Shown piece after piece: positions 6,807 to 11,197 of a DNA stretch of 11,197 nt; position 1 is the first letter of the stretch, and each line of letters starts with the position of its first letter. Both the position numbers and the translations under genes were made by a program. The DNA comes from Pseudomonadota bacterium (GTDB taxonomy: Bacteria; Pseudomonadota; Alphaproteobacteria; Reyranellales; Reyranellaceae), in contig JAEZHS010000278.1 in assembly GCA_023436825.1 (NCBI GenBank), positions 1 to 11,197 on the forward strand, written 5' to 3'. The notes below the pieces were generated by a model. The model worked only from the letters and a program-made list of their open reading frames with translations. It was not told the DNA's origin and did no database searches.

Positions 6807-7733
6807 TTACCGCCCGCTTGACGTGTCTTTCTTGACGTCGATCTGGTCCAGGGCGGCGCGCAGCCCTTTCGCGAGCTTCAGCGCGTCGTCGTTGGCCCAG
6901 AAATGCATGAAGAACAGGCGCGGCTGCTCGGCCAGCATGTGGCTGTGCAGGGCAGTCACCTCGATGCCGTTGGCCTGCAGCGCCTTGATCACCGGGTTGA
7001 CCTCCTGGGCAGAGAGCACGAAGTCACCGGTGATCGCCGCGGTGTTGAACCCTGTCGGCTGGAAGTTGATGGCGTTCGCCGCCCCCATGGCACCCGGCAA
7101 AGCCATTCCCTGCTCGGTGACCGGCTGCGCGCGCGGAACGCCGAACTGATAGACGCCGCCGCTGTCCTGGCCGAAGTATCCCATGATGCGATCGATGCCG
7201 ATCATGTCGATGTTGGCGGGAGTGGCGGTGCCGGCGGGCGGTGAAAACGGCGTCTTGCTGGCGGCGAGACCGGCCTTGATCGCTGCCGCAAGCTTGACTG
7301 GATCGCCATGTCCTTTGATGTGCATGTAGAGCGTCATGGGCTCGGCACGCAGCAGGTGGTTATGCAGCGCCGTTGTCTCGATGCCGCCCTCCTGCAGCTT
7401 GCGCATCACCGGATTCACCTCTTCCTGAGTCAGTACAACGTCACCCATGACCATGGCCGCGTTGTCCATCGGCTGGAACGCGACCCAGCCGCCGAGCGCG
7501 AAGCCCGGCTTCAGGGCGACGCCGTCGAGCGTCACCTCGAGGTCGGTGCGCGGGAAGCCGACCCGATACACGCCGCCGGCCTGCACGGCGCCGGACTTGC
7601 CGAGTGCCTGCGCAACCTGGTTCCAATCGGGCTCGGCGGCAAAGGCCGGAGCCGATGCGACGATGGCGCCGGGCAGAGCGATTACCGCGAGCGCGGCAAC
7701 CGCGGACTTCACAGTGTTCATGACGGAGTGCAT
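6807..7733 (-). CDS. DUF1259 (LppY/LpqO-type) exported protein with two tandem domains
   Basis: A 308-aa protein with a signal peptide ending near residue 32 (APAFA). Two homologous halves follow. Half one has LGGWVAFQPMDNAAMVMGDVV, EEVNPVM, ALHNHLL (122-128) and LYMHI; half two has INFQPTGFNTAAITGDFVL, QEVNPVI, ALHSHML (261-267) and FFMHFW. The matching His pairs (124/126 and 263/265, with 138 and 277) are well placed for metal or ligand binding, but this is inference. DUF1259 is related to the mycobacterial lipoproteins LppY/LpqO; no biochemical role is known to me. The start at 7733 is fixed by an excellent GAGGAGG ribosome site that overlaps the stop of the preceding gene; the ATG at 7721 is weaker. 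It is the middle gene of a three-gene operon (gaps of about 10 bases on both sides). Confidence 0.9.
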   Translation of the reverse strand: MHSVMNTVKSAVAALAVIALPGAIVASAPAFAAEPDWNQVAQALGKSGAVQAGGVYRVGFPRTDLEVTLDGVALKPGFALGGWVAFQPMDNAAMVMGDVVLTQEEVNPVMRKLQEGGIETTALHNHLLRAEPMTLYMHIKGHGDPVKLAAAIKAGLAASKTPFSPPAGTATPANIDMIGIDRIMGYFGQDSGGVYQFGVPRAQPVTEQGMALPGAMGAANAINFQPTGFNTAAITGDFVLSAQEVNPVIKALQANGIEVTALHSHMLAEQPRLFFMHFWANDDALKLAKGLRAALDQIDVKKDTSSGR

Positions 7734-7744
7734 TGCAATCCTCC

Positions 7745-8257
7745 TCAATCCAGTTTCTCGCTGACCTTCCTCACCTCGTCCCCCTTCATCAGGGTGACGA
7801 TGGCCACCGGGCTGCCGCCCTCCAGCTTCGGCATGACGCTGACGGCGCGATAGCCGGCGTTGGCCTTGACGGCGTGCTCGGCGGCGACGTCGAGCGACAC
7901 TTTCGCTTTGGCCATGGCCGCGGCCTGCGCCTGGGCGGCCTTCATGTCGTCGCCGTCGGTGATCCATTCGTCCTTGGCCACGGCGCCCGACCTGTGATCA
8001 ACGATCACTTCGCTGAACCGGTCGCCCTTCTGGGTATAAATCGAGAGCTGCAGGACGCCGTGTTCGATTTCGTACTTGGCAGAGATCGGCTTGCCTTCCC
8101 GCTCGCTGACCTTCATGGCCTTCTCCAGCGGACGGCTTGCCTGCTGGAGGGCCTTGGCAAGGGCTGCCGGGTTCATGTCGTCCTCGGCTCGGGCCGGCAC
8201 CCCTCCGAGCAGCAGAGCGGCTGCAACGGCGACGCTGAAAATCGAATTGCTTCGCAT
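7745..8257 (-). CDS. Exported PepSY-like hypothetical protein (170 aa)
   Basis: The protein begins MRSNSIFSVAVAAALLLGGVPARA, a clear Sec signal peptide. The mature part has two weak PepSY-like stretches: KYEIEHGVLQLSIYTQKGD followed by FSEVIVDHRSGAVA (about 60-95), and AGYRAVSVMPKLEGG with PVAIVTLMKGDEVRKVSEKLD at the C-terminus. Between them is an Ala/Lys-rich helix. PepSY domains are small alpha/beta modules, often in periplasmic inhibitors or sensors. The ATG at 8257 is preceded by a near-perfect GGAGGTGA ribosome site; the GTG at 8266 lies inside that site and is not the start. It is the first gene of the operon with DUF1259 and the propeller, and its upstream region carries operator-like motif A. 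The first nine codons are repeated, inverted, on the other side of the promoter region. Confidence 0.82.
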   Translation of the reverse strand: MRSNSIFSVAVAAALLLGGVPARAEDDMNPAALAKALQQASRPLEKAMKVSEREGKPISAKYEIEHGVLQLSIYTQKGDRFSEVIVDHRSGAVAKDEWITDGDDMKAAQAQAAAMAKAKVSLDVAAEHAVKANAGYRAVSVMPKLEGGSPVAIVTLMKGDEVRKVSEKLD

Positions 8258-8317
8258 GACGGTCACCTCCGATGTGCCGTCGCACCATCGGCCGGCCCTT
8301 TTAACGCAGTTTTACGG
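8221..8317 (-). repeat. Left arm of an imperfect inverted duplication
   Basis: Read on the minus strand, this arm contains motif A, the CACATCGGAGG ribosome-site block and the first codons of the PepSY-like gene. By hand alignment roughly 79 of 97 columns match the right arm (8354-8451) read on the plus strand. The arms are separated by 36 bases. Confidence 0.85.
8299..8314 (-). promoter_or_regulatory. Putative operator, motif A (TAAAACTGCGTTAAAA)
   Basis: On the minus strand it reads TAAAACTGCGTTAAAA: two TAAAA half-sites 11 bases apart. It ends 41 bases before the ATG of the PepSY-like gene, a normal place for an activator site beside a promoter. Four similar motifs occur at 8357, 9429, 9527 and 9988. 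The 11-base period fits tandem binding by an OmpR/PhoB-family response regulator; the identity of the regulator is unknown. Confidence 0.55.
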
Positions 8318-8335
8318 ATGTGCCGCCAGCGCGAG

Positions 8336-8361
8336 CCTCTGATAATCGGGCCTCCGATAAT
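8336..8361 (+). repeat. Short direct repeat CCTCYGATAAT, two copies 15 bases apart
   Basis: Copies at 8336-8346 (CCTCTGATAAT) and 8351-8361 (CCTCCGATAAT). The second copy runs into motif B, so the repeat may extend the regulator-binding area on the barrel-gene side. It has no counterpart on the left arm. Confidence 0.5.
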
Positions 8362-8451
8362 ACTGCGTTAAACGGGCCGACCGAGGGTGAGCACTCCACA
8401 TCGGAGGCGACCGTCAATGCGACTGAACTCAATTTTCAGCGTCGCCGCTGA
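8354..8451 (+). repeat. Right arm of the imperfect inverted duplication
   Basis: It holds motif B, CACATCGGAGG and a start region coding MRLNSIFSVA, matching MRSNSIFSVA of the left arm. The differences in the Asn and Ser codons (AAC/AAT and TCA/TCG) are silent, which suggests that both copies were translated while they diverged. Confidence 0.85.
8357..8372 (+). promoter_or_regulatory. Putative operator, motif B (ATAATACTGCGTTAAA)
   Basis: The right-arm equivalent of motif A, facing the leader ORF and the barrel gene. It shares the core ACTGCGTTAAA exactly with motif A and ends 44 bases before the leader ATG, almost the same spacing as A to its gene. Confidence 0.55.
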
Positions 8452-8503
8452 CGGTCACCACGTGATGGTCGCGGCGCTCCGGGTGTTCCGTCCAGGGCCA
8501 TGA
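8417..8503 (+). CDS. 28-codon leader-like ORF (truncated copy of the PepSY-like gene start)
   Basis: The ORF reads MRLNSIFSVAADGHHVMVAALRVFRPGP. Its first ten residues match the start of the divergent 170-aa protein except for one residue, and its upstream block GGAGGCGACC is the duplicated ribosome site, so translation is likely. After residue 11 the similarity ends. The TGA stop overlaps the ATG of the barrel gene as ATGA, so ribosomes ending here could restart on the barrel gene, which has no strong ribosome site of its own. It is either a working leader that sets translation of the barrel gene or the remnant of a deleted paralogue. Translation has not been shown, and no homologue can be named. 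Confidence 0.5.
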   Translation: MRLNSIFSVAADGHHVMVAALRVFRPGP

Positions 8504-9249
8504 TCGGTCGGCAAGTCCCAGCCAGGGTTCTGCTGCTGCTGGCCATCGGCTGGAATCGAGGAGCGGTCGCCTACCGGCCATTCAATGGAACGGACGCTGC
8601 GGTGGCAGAACCGGGTGTGGTCGAGCTCGAGCTTGGACCGATACAGTATTTCGAGCTGGGACAGACGCCGATCCTGTTCTCGCCCGACATGGTCTTGAAC
8701 TACGGCATCGGCGAGCGTTGGGAACACGTGCTCCAGGGGCGTCTCTCGCACGAGCTCTTGCCCGACTCGCAAGGGCCCAACCTGGTCGACAATGGCGTAT
8801 TCCTGAAAGGCATCCTGCGCGAGGGCAGCCTGCAGGACAAATCCGGTCCCAGCATCGCCACCGAGTTCGGACTGCTGCTGCCTTCGACACGCGACGAGCC
8901 TGGCACCGGCGCCAGCCTGGTGTTCATCGTCTCACAGCGCTGGCAGGCGCTCACGGTCCATCTCAGTGCCGAGGTGGCAATGACGCGCCGGCAGCTTCCC
9001 GATACCGCCTTCAGTGTCATTCTCGAAGGCCCCTACAGCTGGCCCGCGCGGCCGGCAGCCGAGTTCTTCCATGAGCGCGAATACGGCGGCTCGGAAATCG
9101 GATCAGGTCTGGTGGCCGCGATCTGGCAGGTGAACGACAACCTTGCCGTCGACTTGGGCCTGCGCGGCGGATGGGTCGATGGCGTCGCCTTCAAGGAAAT
9201 ACGCGCCGGCGTAACGATCGGGTTCGGCGTCTTCGGCGCCCGTCGATAG
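8500..9249 (+). CDS. Putative outer-membrane beta-barrel / transporter-like protein (249 aa)
   Basis: The N-terminus has a signal-like stretch (ARVLLLLAIG) with likely cleavage near residues 22-25, before YRPFNGTDAAVAEPG. The mature part alternates short amphipathic beta strands and turns (VVELELGPIQYF, MVLNYGIGERWEHVLQGRLSHEL, IATEFGLLLPSTRDEPGTGAS, LTVHLSAEVAMTR, AAEFFHEREYGG, GLVAAIWQVNDNLAVDLGLRGG) and ends with the barrel-like strand IRAGVTIGFGVFG. The pattern resembles the broad MetA-pathway/transporter-like outer-membrane family, with GTDAAVA, LNYG, ATEFG and LRGG as landmarks. It has no catalytic motif. The ATG overlaps the stop of the leader ORF (ATGA); only a weak AGGG precedes it. 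Motif B lies upstream. A role in the outer membrane is well supported by the pattern; the cargo is unknown. Confidence 0.8.
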   Translation: MIGRQVPARVLLLLAIGWNRGAVAYRPFNGTDAAVAEPGVVELELGPIQYFELGQTPILFSPDMVLNYGIGERWEHVLQGRLSHELLPDSQGPNLVDNGVFLKGILREGSLQDKSGPSIATEFGLLLPSTRDEPGTGASLVFIVSQRWQALTVHLSAEVAMTRRQLPDTAFSVILEGPYSWPARPAAEFFHEREYGGSEIGSGLVAAIWQVNDNLAVDLGLRGGWVDGVAFKEIRAGVTIGFGVFGARR

Positions 9250-9260
9250 AGCGGAATGGA

Positions 9261-9350
9261 TCAGGTGGAACCGCGCACGCGCATCGTGCGCAAAAAGTAA
9301 CGCACGAGGTTTCCCATCCCTCCTGGCTGCTCGATCTTCGCTGTCGTCAT
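9261..9350 (-). CDS. Possible 29-aa small protein
   Basis: A short frame reads MTTAKIEQPGGMGNLVRYFLRTMRVRGST, with a good GGGAGA ribosome site 6 bases before the ATG. It is basic, with an amphipathic C-terminal half (LVRYFLRTMRVR) that could touch a membrane. It lies in the 345-base stretch between the barrel gene and the 98-aa gene and points left. Motif C lies 78 bases upstream in the matching orientation, the main reason to take it seriously. An inverted repeat CATGGG-TTTCT-CCCATG covers its start codon and ribosome site. Its stop lies 12 bases past the barrel gene's stop, so the two genes converge without overlap. A longer open frame on the same strand (9103-9378) is mostly antisense to the barrel gene and less likely. 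No family recognised. Confidence 0.4.
   Translation of the reverse strand: MTTAKIEQPGGMGNLVRYFLRTMRVRGST
9273..9291 (+). terminator. Hairpin after the barrel gene (no U-tract)
   Basis: GCGCACG and CGTGCGC form a perfect 7-base stem with a 5-base loop, 24 bases after the barrel gene's stop. AAAAAG rather than T residues follows on the plus strand, so it is not a classical intrinsic terminator. It may stabilise the 3' end, or act as a weak stop. Confidence 0.3.
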
Positions 9351-9364
9351 GGGTTTCTCCCATG
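9348..9364 (-). promoter_or_regulatory. Inverted repeat over the start of the 29-aa ORF
   Basis: CATGGG and CCCATG are separated by 5 bases. In the minus-strand RNA the stem would pair the ATG at 9350 and part of its ribosome site, which could limit translation. The stem is only 6 bases long. Confidence 0.35.
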
Positions 9365-9428
9365 GATGTTGCCGACACGCCGGGGGCGGGAGCCAGACAA
9401 GTCCAAACTCTACGTTTTGCGTATACTG

Positions 9429-9444
9429 TTTAAGGCAGTTTTAT
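9429..9444 (-). promoter_or_regulatory. Putative operator, motif C (ATAAAACTGCCTTAAA)
   Basis: On the minus strand it reads ATAAAACTGCCTTAAA, sharing TAAAACTGC-TTAAA with motif A. It points left toward the 29-aa ORF, 78 bases before its ATG. It could also act at a distance on the rightward gene at 9595. Confidence 0.5.
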
Positions 9445-9526
9445 GGGACAGGGCATCCGACCGTCAGTCCCGCCTTCCAGTCGCCCGGTTGGACAACCTG
9501 GTCGCCGTCCCGCTCCTCACATGGAC

Positions 9527-9542
9527 TTAACGCTGCGTTAAA
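9527..9542 (+). promoter_or_regulatory. Putative operator, motif D (TTAACGCTGCGTTAAA)
   Basis: Contains the perfect dyad TTAACGC-T-GCGTTAA as well as TTAA half-sites 11 bases apart, and shares CTGCGTTAAA with motifs A and B. It ends 52 bases before the ATG of the 98-aa gene. Confidence 0.55.
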
Positions 9543-9556
9543 TGGCGAGTGCTTTC

Positions 9557-9580
9557 CTGCTGACGCTTAACGTCCAGCAG
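9557..9580 (+). promoter_or_regulatory. Dyad just before the ribosome site of the 98-aa gene
   Basis: CTGCTG-ACG and CGT-CCAGCAG form an imperfect hairpin around CTTAA, ending immediately before GTGAGGAG. It may be part of the 5' untranslated region and affect access to the ribosome site, or hold one more TTAA half-site for the regulator. Confidence 0.35.
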
Positions 9581-9594
9581 TGAGGAGAAAGACC

Positions 9595-9891
9595 ATGAAT
9601 CGTCGAAATCTCATCGCATTGGTCGGTGGCGCCGCACTTGTTGCTGCAATGGGCGCGCTGATCGCGACGGCGCAGCCCACGGGCGCCGTGTTCATCGCCG
9701 GCGATCGACCTGTCACCGAAGCGCAGGTCCGCGAGAAGCTGCAGTCGGATGGCTACTCCAACATTCTGACGATCCGCCAAGGCCGCTTCATCGAGGCCAT
9801 GGGCGTGAAAGATGGACAGACCGGCAAGGTCCTGGTCGATGCACAGACAGGGCGCCTCGGCGGTGACGGCGATGGCGATGACGATGACTAG
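9595..9891 (+). CDS. Small exported PepSY-like protein with acidic tail (98 aa)
   Basis: The signal or anchor segment MNRRNLIALVGGAALVAAMGALIATA is followed by a single PepSY-like module: VTEAQVREKLQSDGYSNI (40-57), then a strand pair LTIRQGRFIEAMGVKDG and KVLVDAQTGRL (78-88). The protein ends in DGDGDDDD, which could bind Ca2+ or another cation. The ATG has a good GAGGAG ribosome site 8 bases upstream; a GTG five codons earlier lies inside that region and is less likely. Motif D sits upstream, and a strong hairpin follows the stop by 22 bases. Similar small PepSY proteins often sit next to sensor kinases or transmembrane redox genes; here the neighbour is the diheme peroxidase. Exact role unknown. 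Confidence 0.85.
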   Translation: MNRRNLIALVGGAALVAAMGALIATAQPTGAVFIAGDRPVTEAQVREKLQSDGYSNILTIRQGRFIEAMGVKDGQTGKVLVDAQTGRLGGDGDGDDDD

Positions 9892-9913
9892 ATACGGAGC
9901 AGCCAAGTGGTTT

Positions 9914-9936
9914 CCCCTGCGCGGCCTGCGCAGGGG
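9914..9936 (+). terminator. Strong hairpin after the 98-aa gene (no U-tract)
   Basis: CCCCTGCGC and GCGCAGGGG form a perfect 9-base stem with a 5-base loop, 22 bases after the stop. No run of T follows, so termination would be Rho-assisted or partial; it could also protect the short transcript. It separates the 98-aa gene from the peroxidase, which has its own operator-like motif E. Confidence 0.5.
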
Positions 9937-9987
9937 ACGACCTGCGACACCACGCAGATGCCTCCTCGCGATAAGGTTACCGCGCAC

Positions 9988-10003
9988 TCAAAGCTGCCTT
10001 AAA
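9988..10003 (+). promoter_or_regulatory. Putative operator, motif E (TCAAAGCTGCCTTAAA)
   Basis: The most divergent copy: CAAAG and TAAAG half-sites 11 bases apart around CTGCCTTAAA, the same core as motif C. It ends 123 bases before the peroxidase ATG chosen here, so the 5' leader would be longer than for the other genes. Confidence 0.45.
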
Positions 10004-10126
10004 GCGCTCCCGCGAAAGGCATGTCACTTCCCATCTGTCGCCCGAATGGCGAAGCCAAGAGCAAGCTCCAAACCTCCTTGCCCCTTGAAGCAACTGCGAC
10101 AGGCGCGGGAGCCGAAAACGGTATCC

Positions 10127-11173
10127 ATGGTCATCTCACGCATCACCCTGGTCGGTGTGCTGGCGTTCCTGGCGAGCCTGCCGACGATCGCTACGGCCGA
10201 CGACCGGCACCTGTTGGAACGGGCGCAGGCGCTATTCCAACCCTTGCCCAGCGACATGGCGACGCCCGAATTTCCCACCACCAAGGAACGTGTGGCCCTG
10301 GGCCGGTCGTTGTTCTTCGACACGCGCTTCTCCATCGACGGCAACCTCGGGTGCGTCACCTGTCATCAGCCGAGCCTCTACGGCACGGACGGAAGGCCTC
10401 GCTCGATCGGGGTGAAGGGCCGCCCGCACCCTCGCCATGCGCCGACAGTATTGAACGCCCCGCTGCAATTCGTGATCCACTGGCGTGGCGACAGAGTGGA
10501 CGCCGAGGACCAGGTCGCCCAGTCGCTGCTCTCGCCGATTACGTCAGGGCAACCCGATGAAAAGGCCTTGTTGGCCCGCGTAAACAGCATCCCGGGCTAT
10601 GCGCCTCTCTTCAAGCAGGCGTTTCCGACCGATCCCGAGCCGGTGAGCCGCAAGAACATGGCGCTGGCGGTCGGTGCCTTCGAGCGCACGTTGGTGACGC
10701 CGTCGCGCTTCGACGACTATCTCAAAGGCAATGTCAGTGCGCTTTCCGCCAGCGAGCAGGCAGGGTTGGCGAAGTTCATCGATACCGGCTGCATCGCCTG
10801 CCACAACGGCGCCGGCGTGGGCGGCGCAATGTACCAGAAGTTCGGTGTGCTCGAGGAGTATTGGAAAGCCACCCGCAGCGATCCGATCGACAAGGGAAGA
10901 GCCGAGGTCACCAACAATGACGCCGATCTCTACATGTTCAAGGTCCCGAGCCTGCGCAACGTGGCGATGACCCCGCCTTACTTCCACGACGGCTCGGTGG
11001 CGACACTGCCTGAGGCAGTGAAGGTGATGGCGCGTGTTCAGCTCGGCGCCACGCTCGAGGACAACGATGTCACCGAAATCGTGTCGTTCCTGGCGAGCCT
11101 GACCGGACCATTGCCGCAGGATTTCGCCACCGTACCTGTCCTGCCGGCGGGATCGGTCCCGCCGGCACAATAG
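10127..11173 (+). CDS. Diheme cytochrome c peroxidase / MauG-family protein
   Basis: A 348-aa periplasmic protein with a signal peptide (MVISRITLVGVLAFLASLPTIATA). The N-terminal heme domain has LGRSLFFDTRFS (58-69), the heme site CVTCH (76-80) and RHAPTVLNA (103-111). The second has CIACH (222-226), VPSLRNVAMTPPYFHDGS (273-290) with Met281 as a possible axial ligand, and the C-terminal helix VTEIVSFLASL. Length and motif order match bacterial diheme peroxidases, which reduce H2O2 with electrons from small c-type carriers; MauG relatives instead oxidise protein residues. The sequence alone does not separate the two roles. The start at 10127 opens the signal peptide, but its ribosome site is weak; ATG at 10046 is in frame and would add 27 residues. 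Motif E lies upstream. Confidence 0.94.
   Translation: MVISRITLVGVLAFLASLPTIATADDRHLLERAQALFQPLPSDMATPEFPTTKERVALGRSLFFDTRFSIDGNLGCVTCHQPSLYGTDGRPRSIGVKGRPHPRHAPTVLNAPLQFVIHWRGDRVDAEDQVAQSLLSPITSGQPDEKALLARVNSIPGYAPLFKQAFPTDPEPVSRKNMALAVGAFERTLVTPSRFDDYLKGNVSALSASEQAGLAKFIDTGCIACHNGAGVGGAMYQKFGVLEEYWKATRSDPIDKGRAEVTNNDADLYMFKVPSLRNVAMTPPYFHDGSVATLPEAVKVMARVQLGATLEDNDVTEIVSFLASLTGPLPQDFATVPVLPAGSVPPAQ
11142..11167 (+). terminator. Hairpin at the 3' end of the peroxidase gene
   Basis: TGCCGGCGGG and CCCGCCGGCA form a perfect 10-base stem with a 6-base loop, ending 6 bases before the CDS end and overlapping the last codons. The downstream GTTTAGATTAGAG is only mildly T-rich. It may contribute to termination. 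Confidence 0.4.
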
Positions 11174-11197
11174 GCGGCGTTTAGATTAGAGCATGAT

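Noticed and set aside
8221..8451. Insertion-sequence terminal inverted repeats
   Set aside because: Only 36 bases lie between the arms, there is no transposase, and the arms contain gene starts and ribosome sites, so a duplicated promoter explains them better.
9103..9378. Minus-strand frame of 91 codons opposite the barrel gene end
   Set aside because: Most of it is antisense to a well supported gene, and the start has no ribosome site. The shorter 29-codon frame beside it has a better start.
10021..10560. Plus-strand frame of 179 codons starting before the peroxidase
   Set aside because: It overlaps the peroxidase in a different register and has no protein-like pattern. A short leader peptide from 10021 cannot be excluded but has no support.

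Overview
The window is GC-rich, gene-dense DNA of proteobacterial character. Alphaproteobacteria is my best guess, from the combination of a DUF3297 protein, DmeF, an orphan TAXI binding protein, a PCMT/erythromycin-esterase-like fusion and many signal-peptide proteins. The genus cannot be fixed from the sequence. I see no tRNA, rRNA, CRISPR array, transposase or integrase.

Left part (1-5412, all on the minus strand). Transcription runs right to left in tightly spaced genes: DUF3297 protein, CNNM/CBS-domain (HlyC/CorC-type) membrane protein, Co/Ni exporter DmeF, TAXI-family solute-binding protein, a 79-aa lysine-rich small protein, and a protein-L-isoaspartate methyltransferase fused to an erythromycin-esterase-like domain that runs off the left edge. 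Gaps are 6-52 bases, so the set could be one transcript. The CNNM/CBS protein and DmeF suggest cation homeostasis; the esterase/methyltransferase fusion suggests protein repair or stress.

Middle and right part (5488-11173). A small plus-strand lipoprotein gene converges on and overlaps the end of a minus-strand three-gene operon: a 170-aa PepSY-like exported protein, an exported DUF1259 protein with two tandem copies of its domain, and a YncE/NHL-type beta-propeller. Divergent from it, on the plus strand, are a 28-codon leader-like ORF, a beta-barrel-like outer-membrane protein coupled to it by an ATGA overlap, a small exported acidic-tailed PepSY-like protein, and a diheme cytochrome c peroxidase/MauG-family protein. 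A 29-codon minus-strand ORF lies between the barrel and PepSY genes.

Two non-coding patterns tie the right part together. First, a motif close to TAAAACTGCGTTAAA (TAAA-like half-sites 11 bases apart) occurs five times, each time upstream of and oriented toward one of these genes, which looks like the operator of an OmpR/PhoB-type response regulator. Second, the divergent promoter between the PepSY-like operon and the barrel gene is an imperfect inverted duplication of about 97 bases covering operator, ribosome binding site and the first codons of the PepSY-like gene. Every main gene product of this putative regulon is predicted to be exported (periplasm or outer membrane), so I infer a co-regulated envelope system with a redox component. 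Its substrate is unknown, and no regulator gene is visible in the window.
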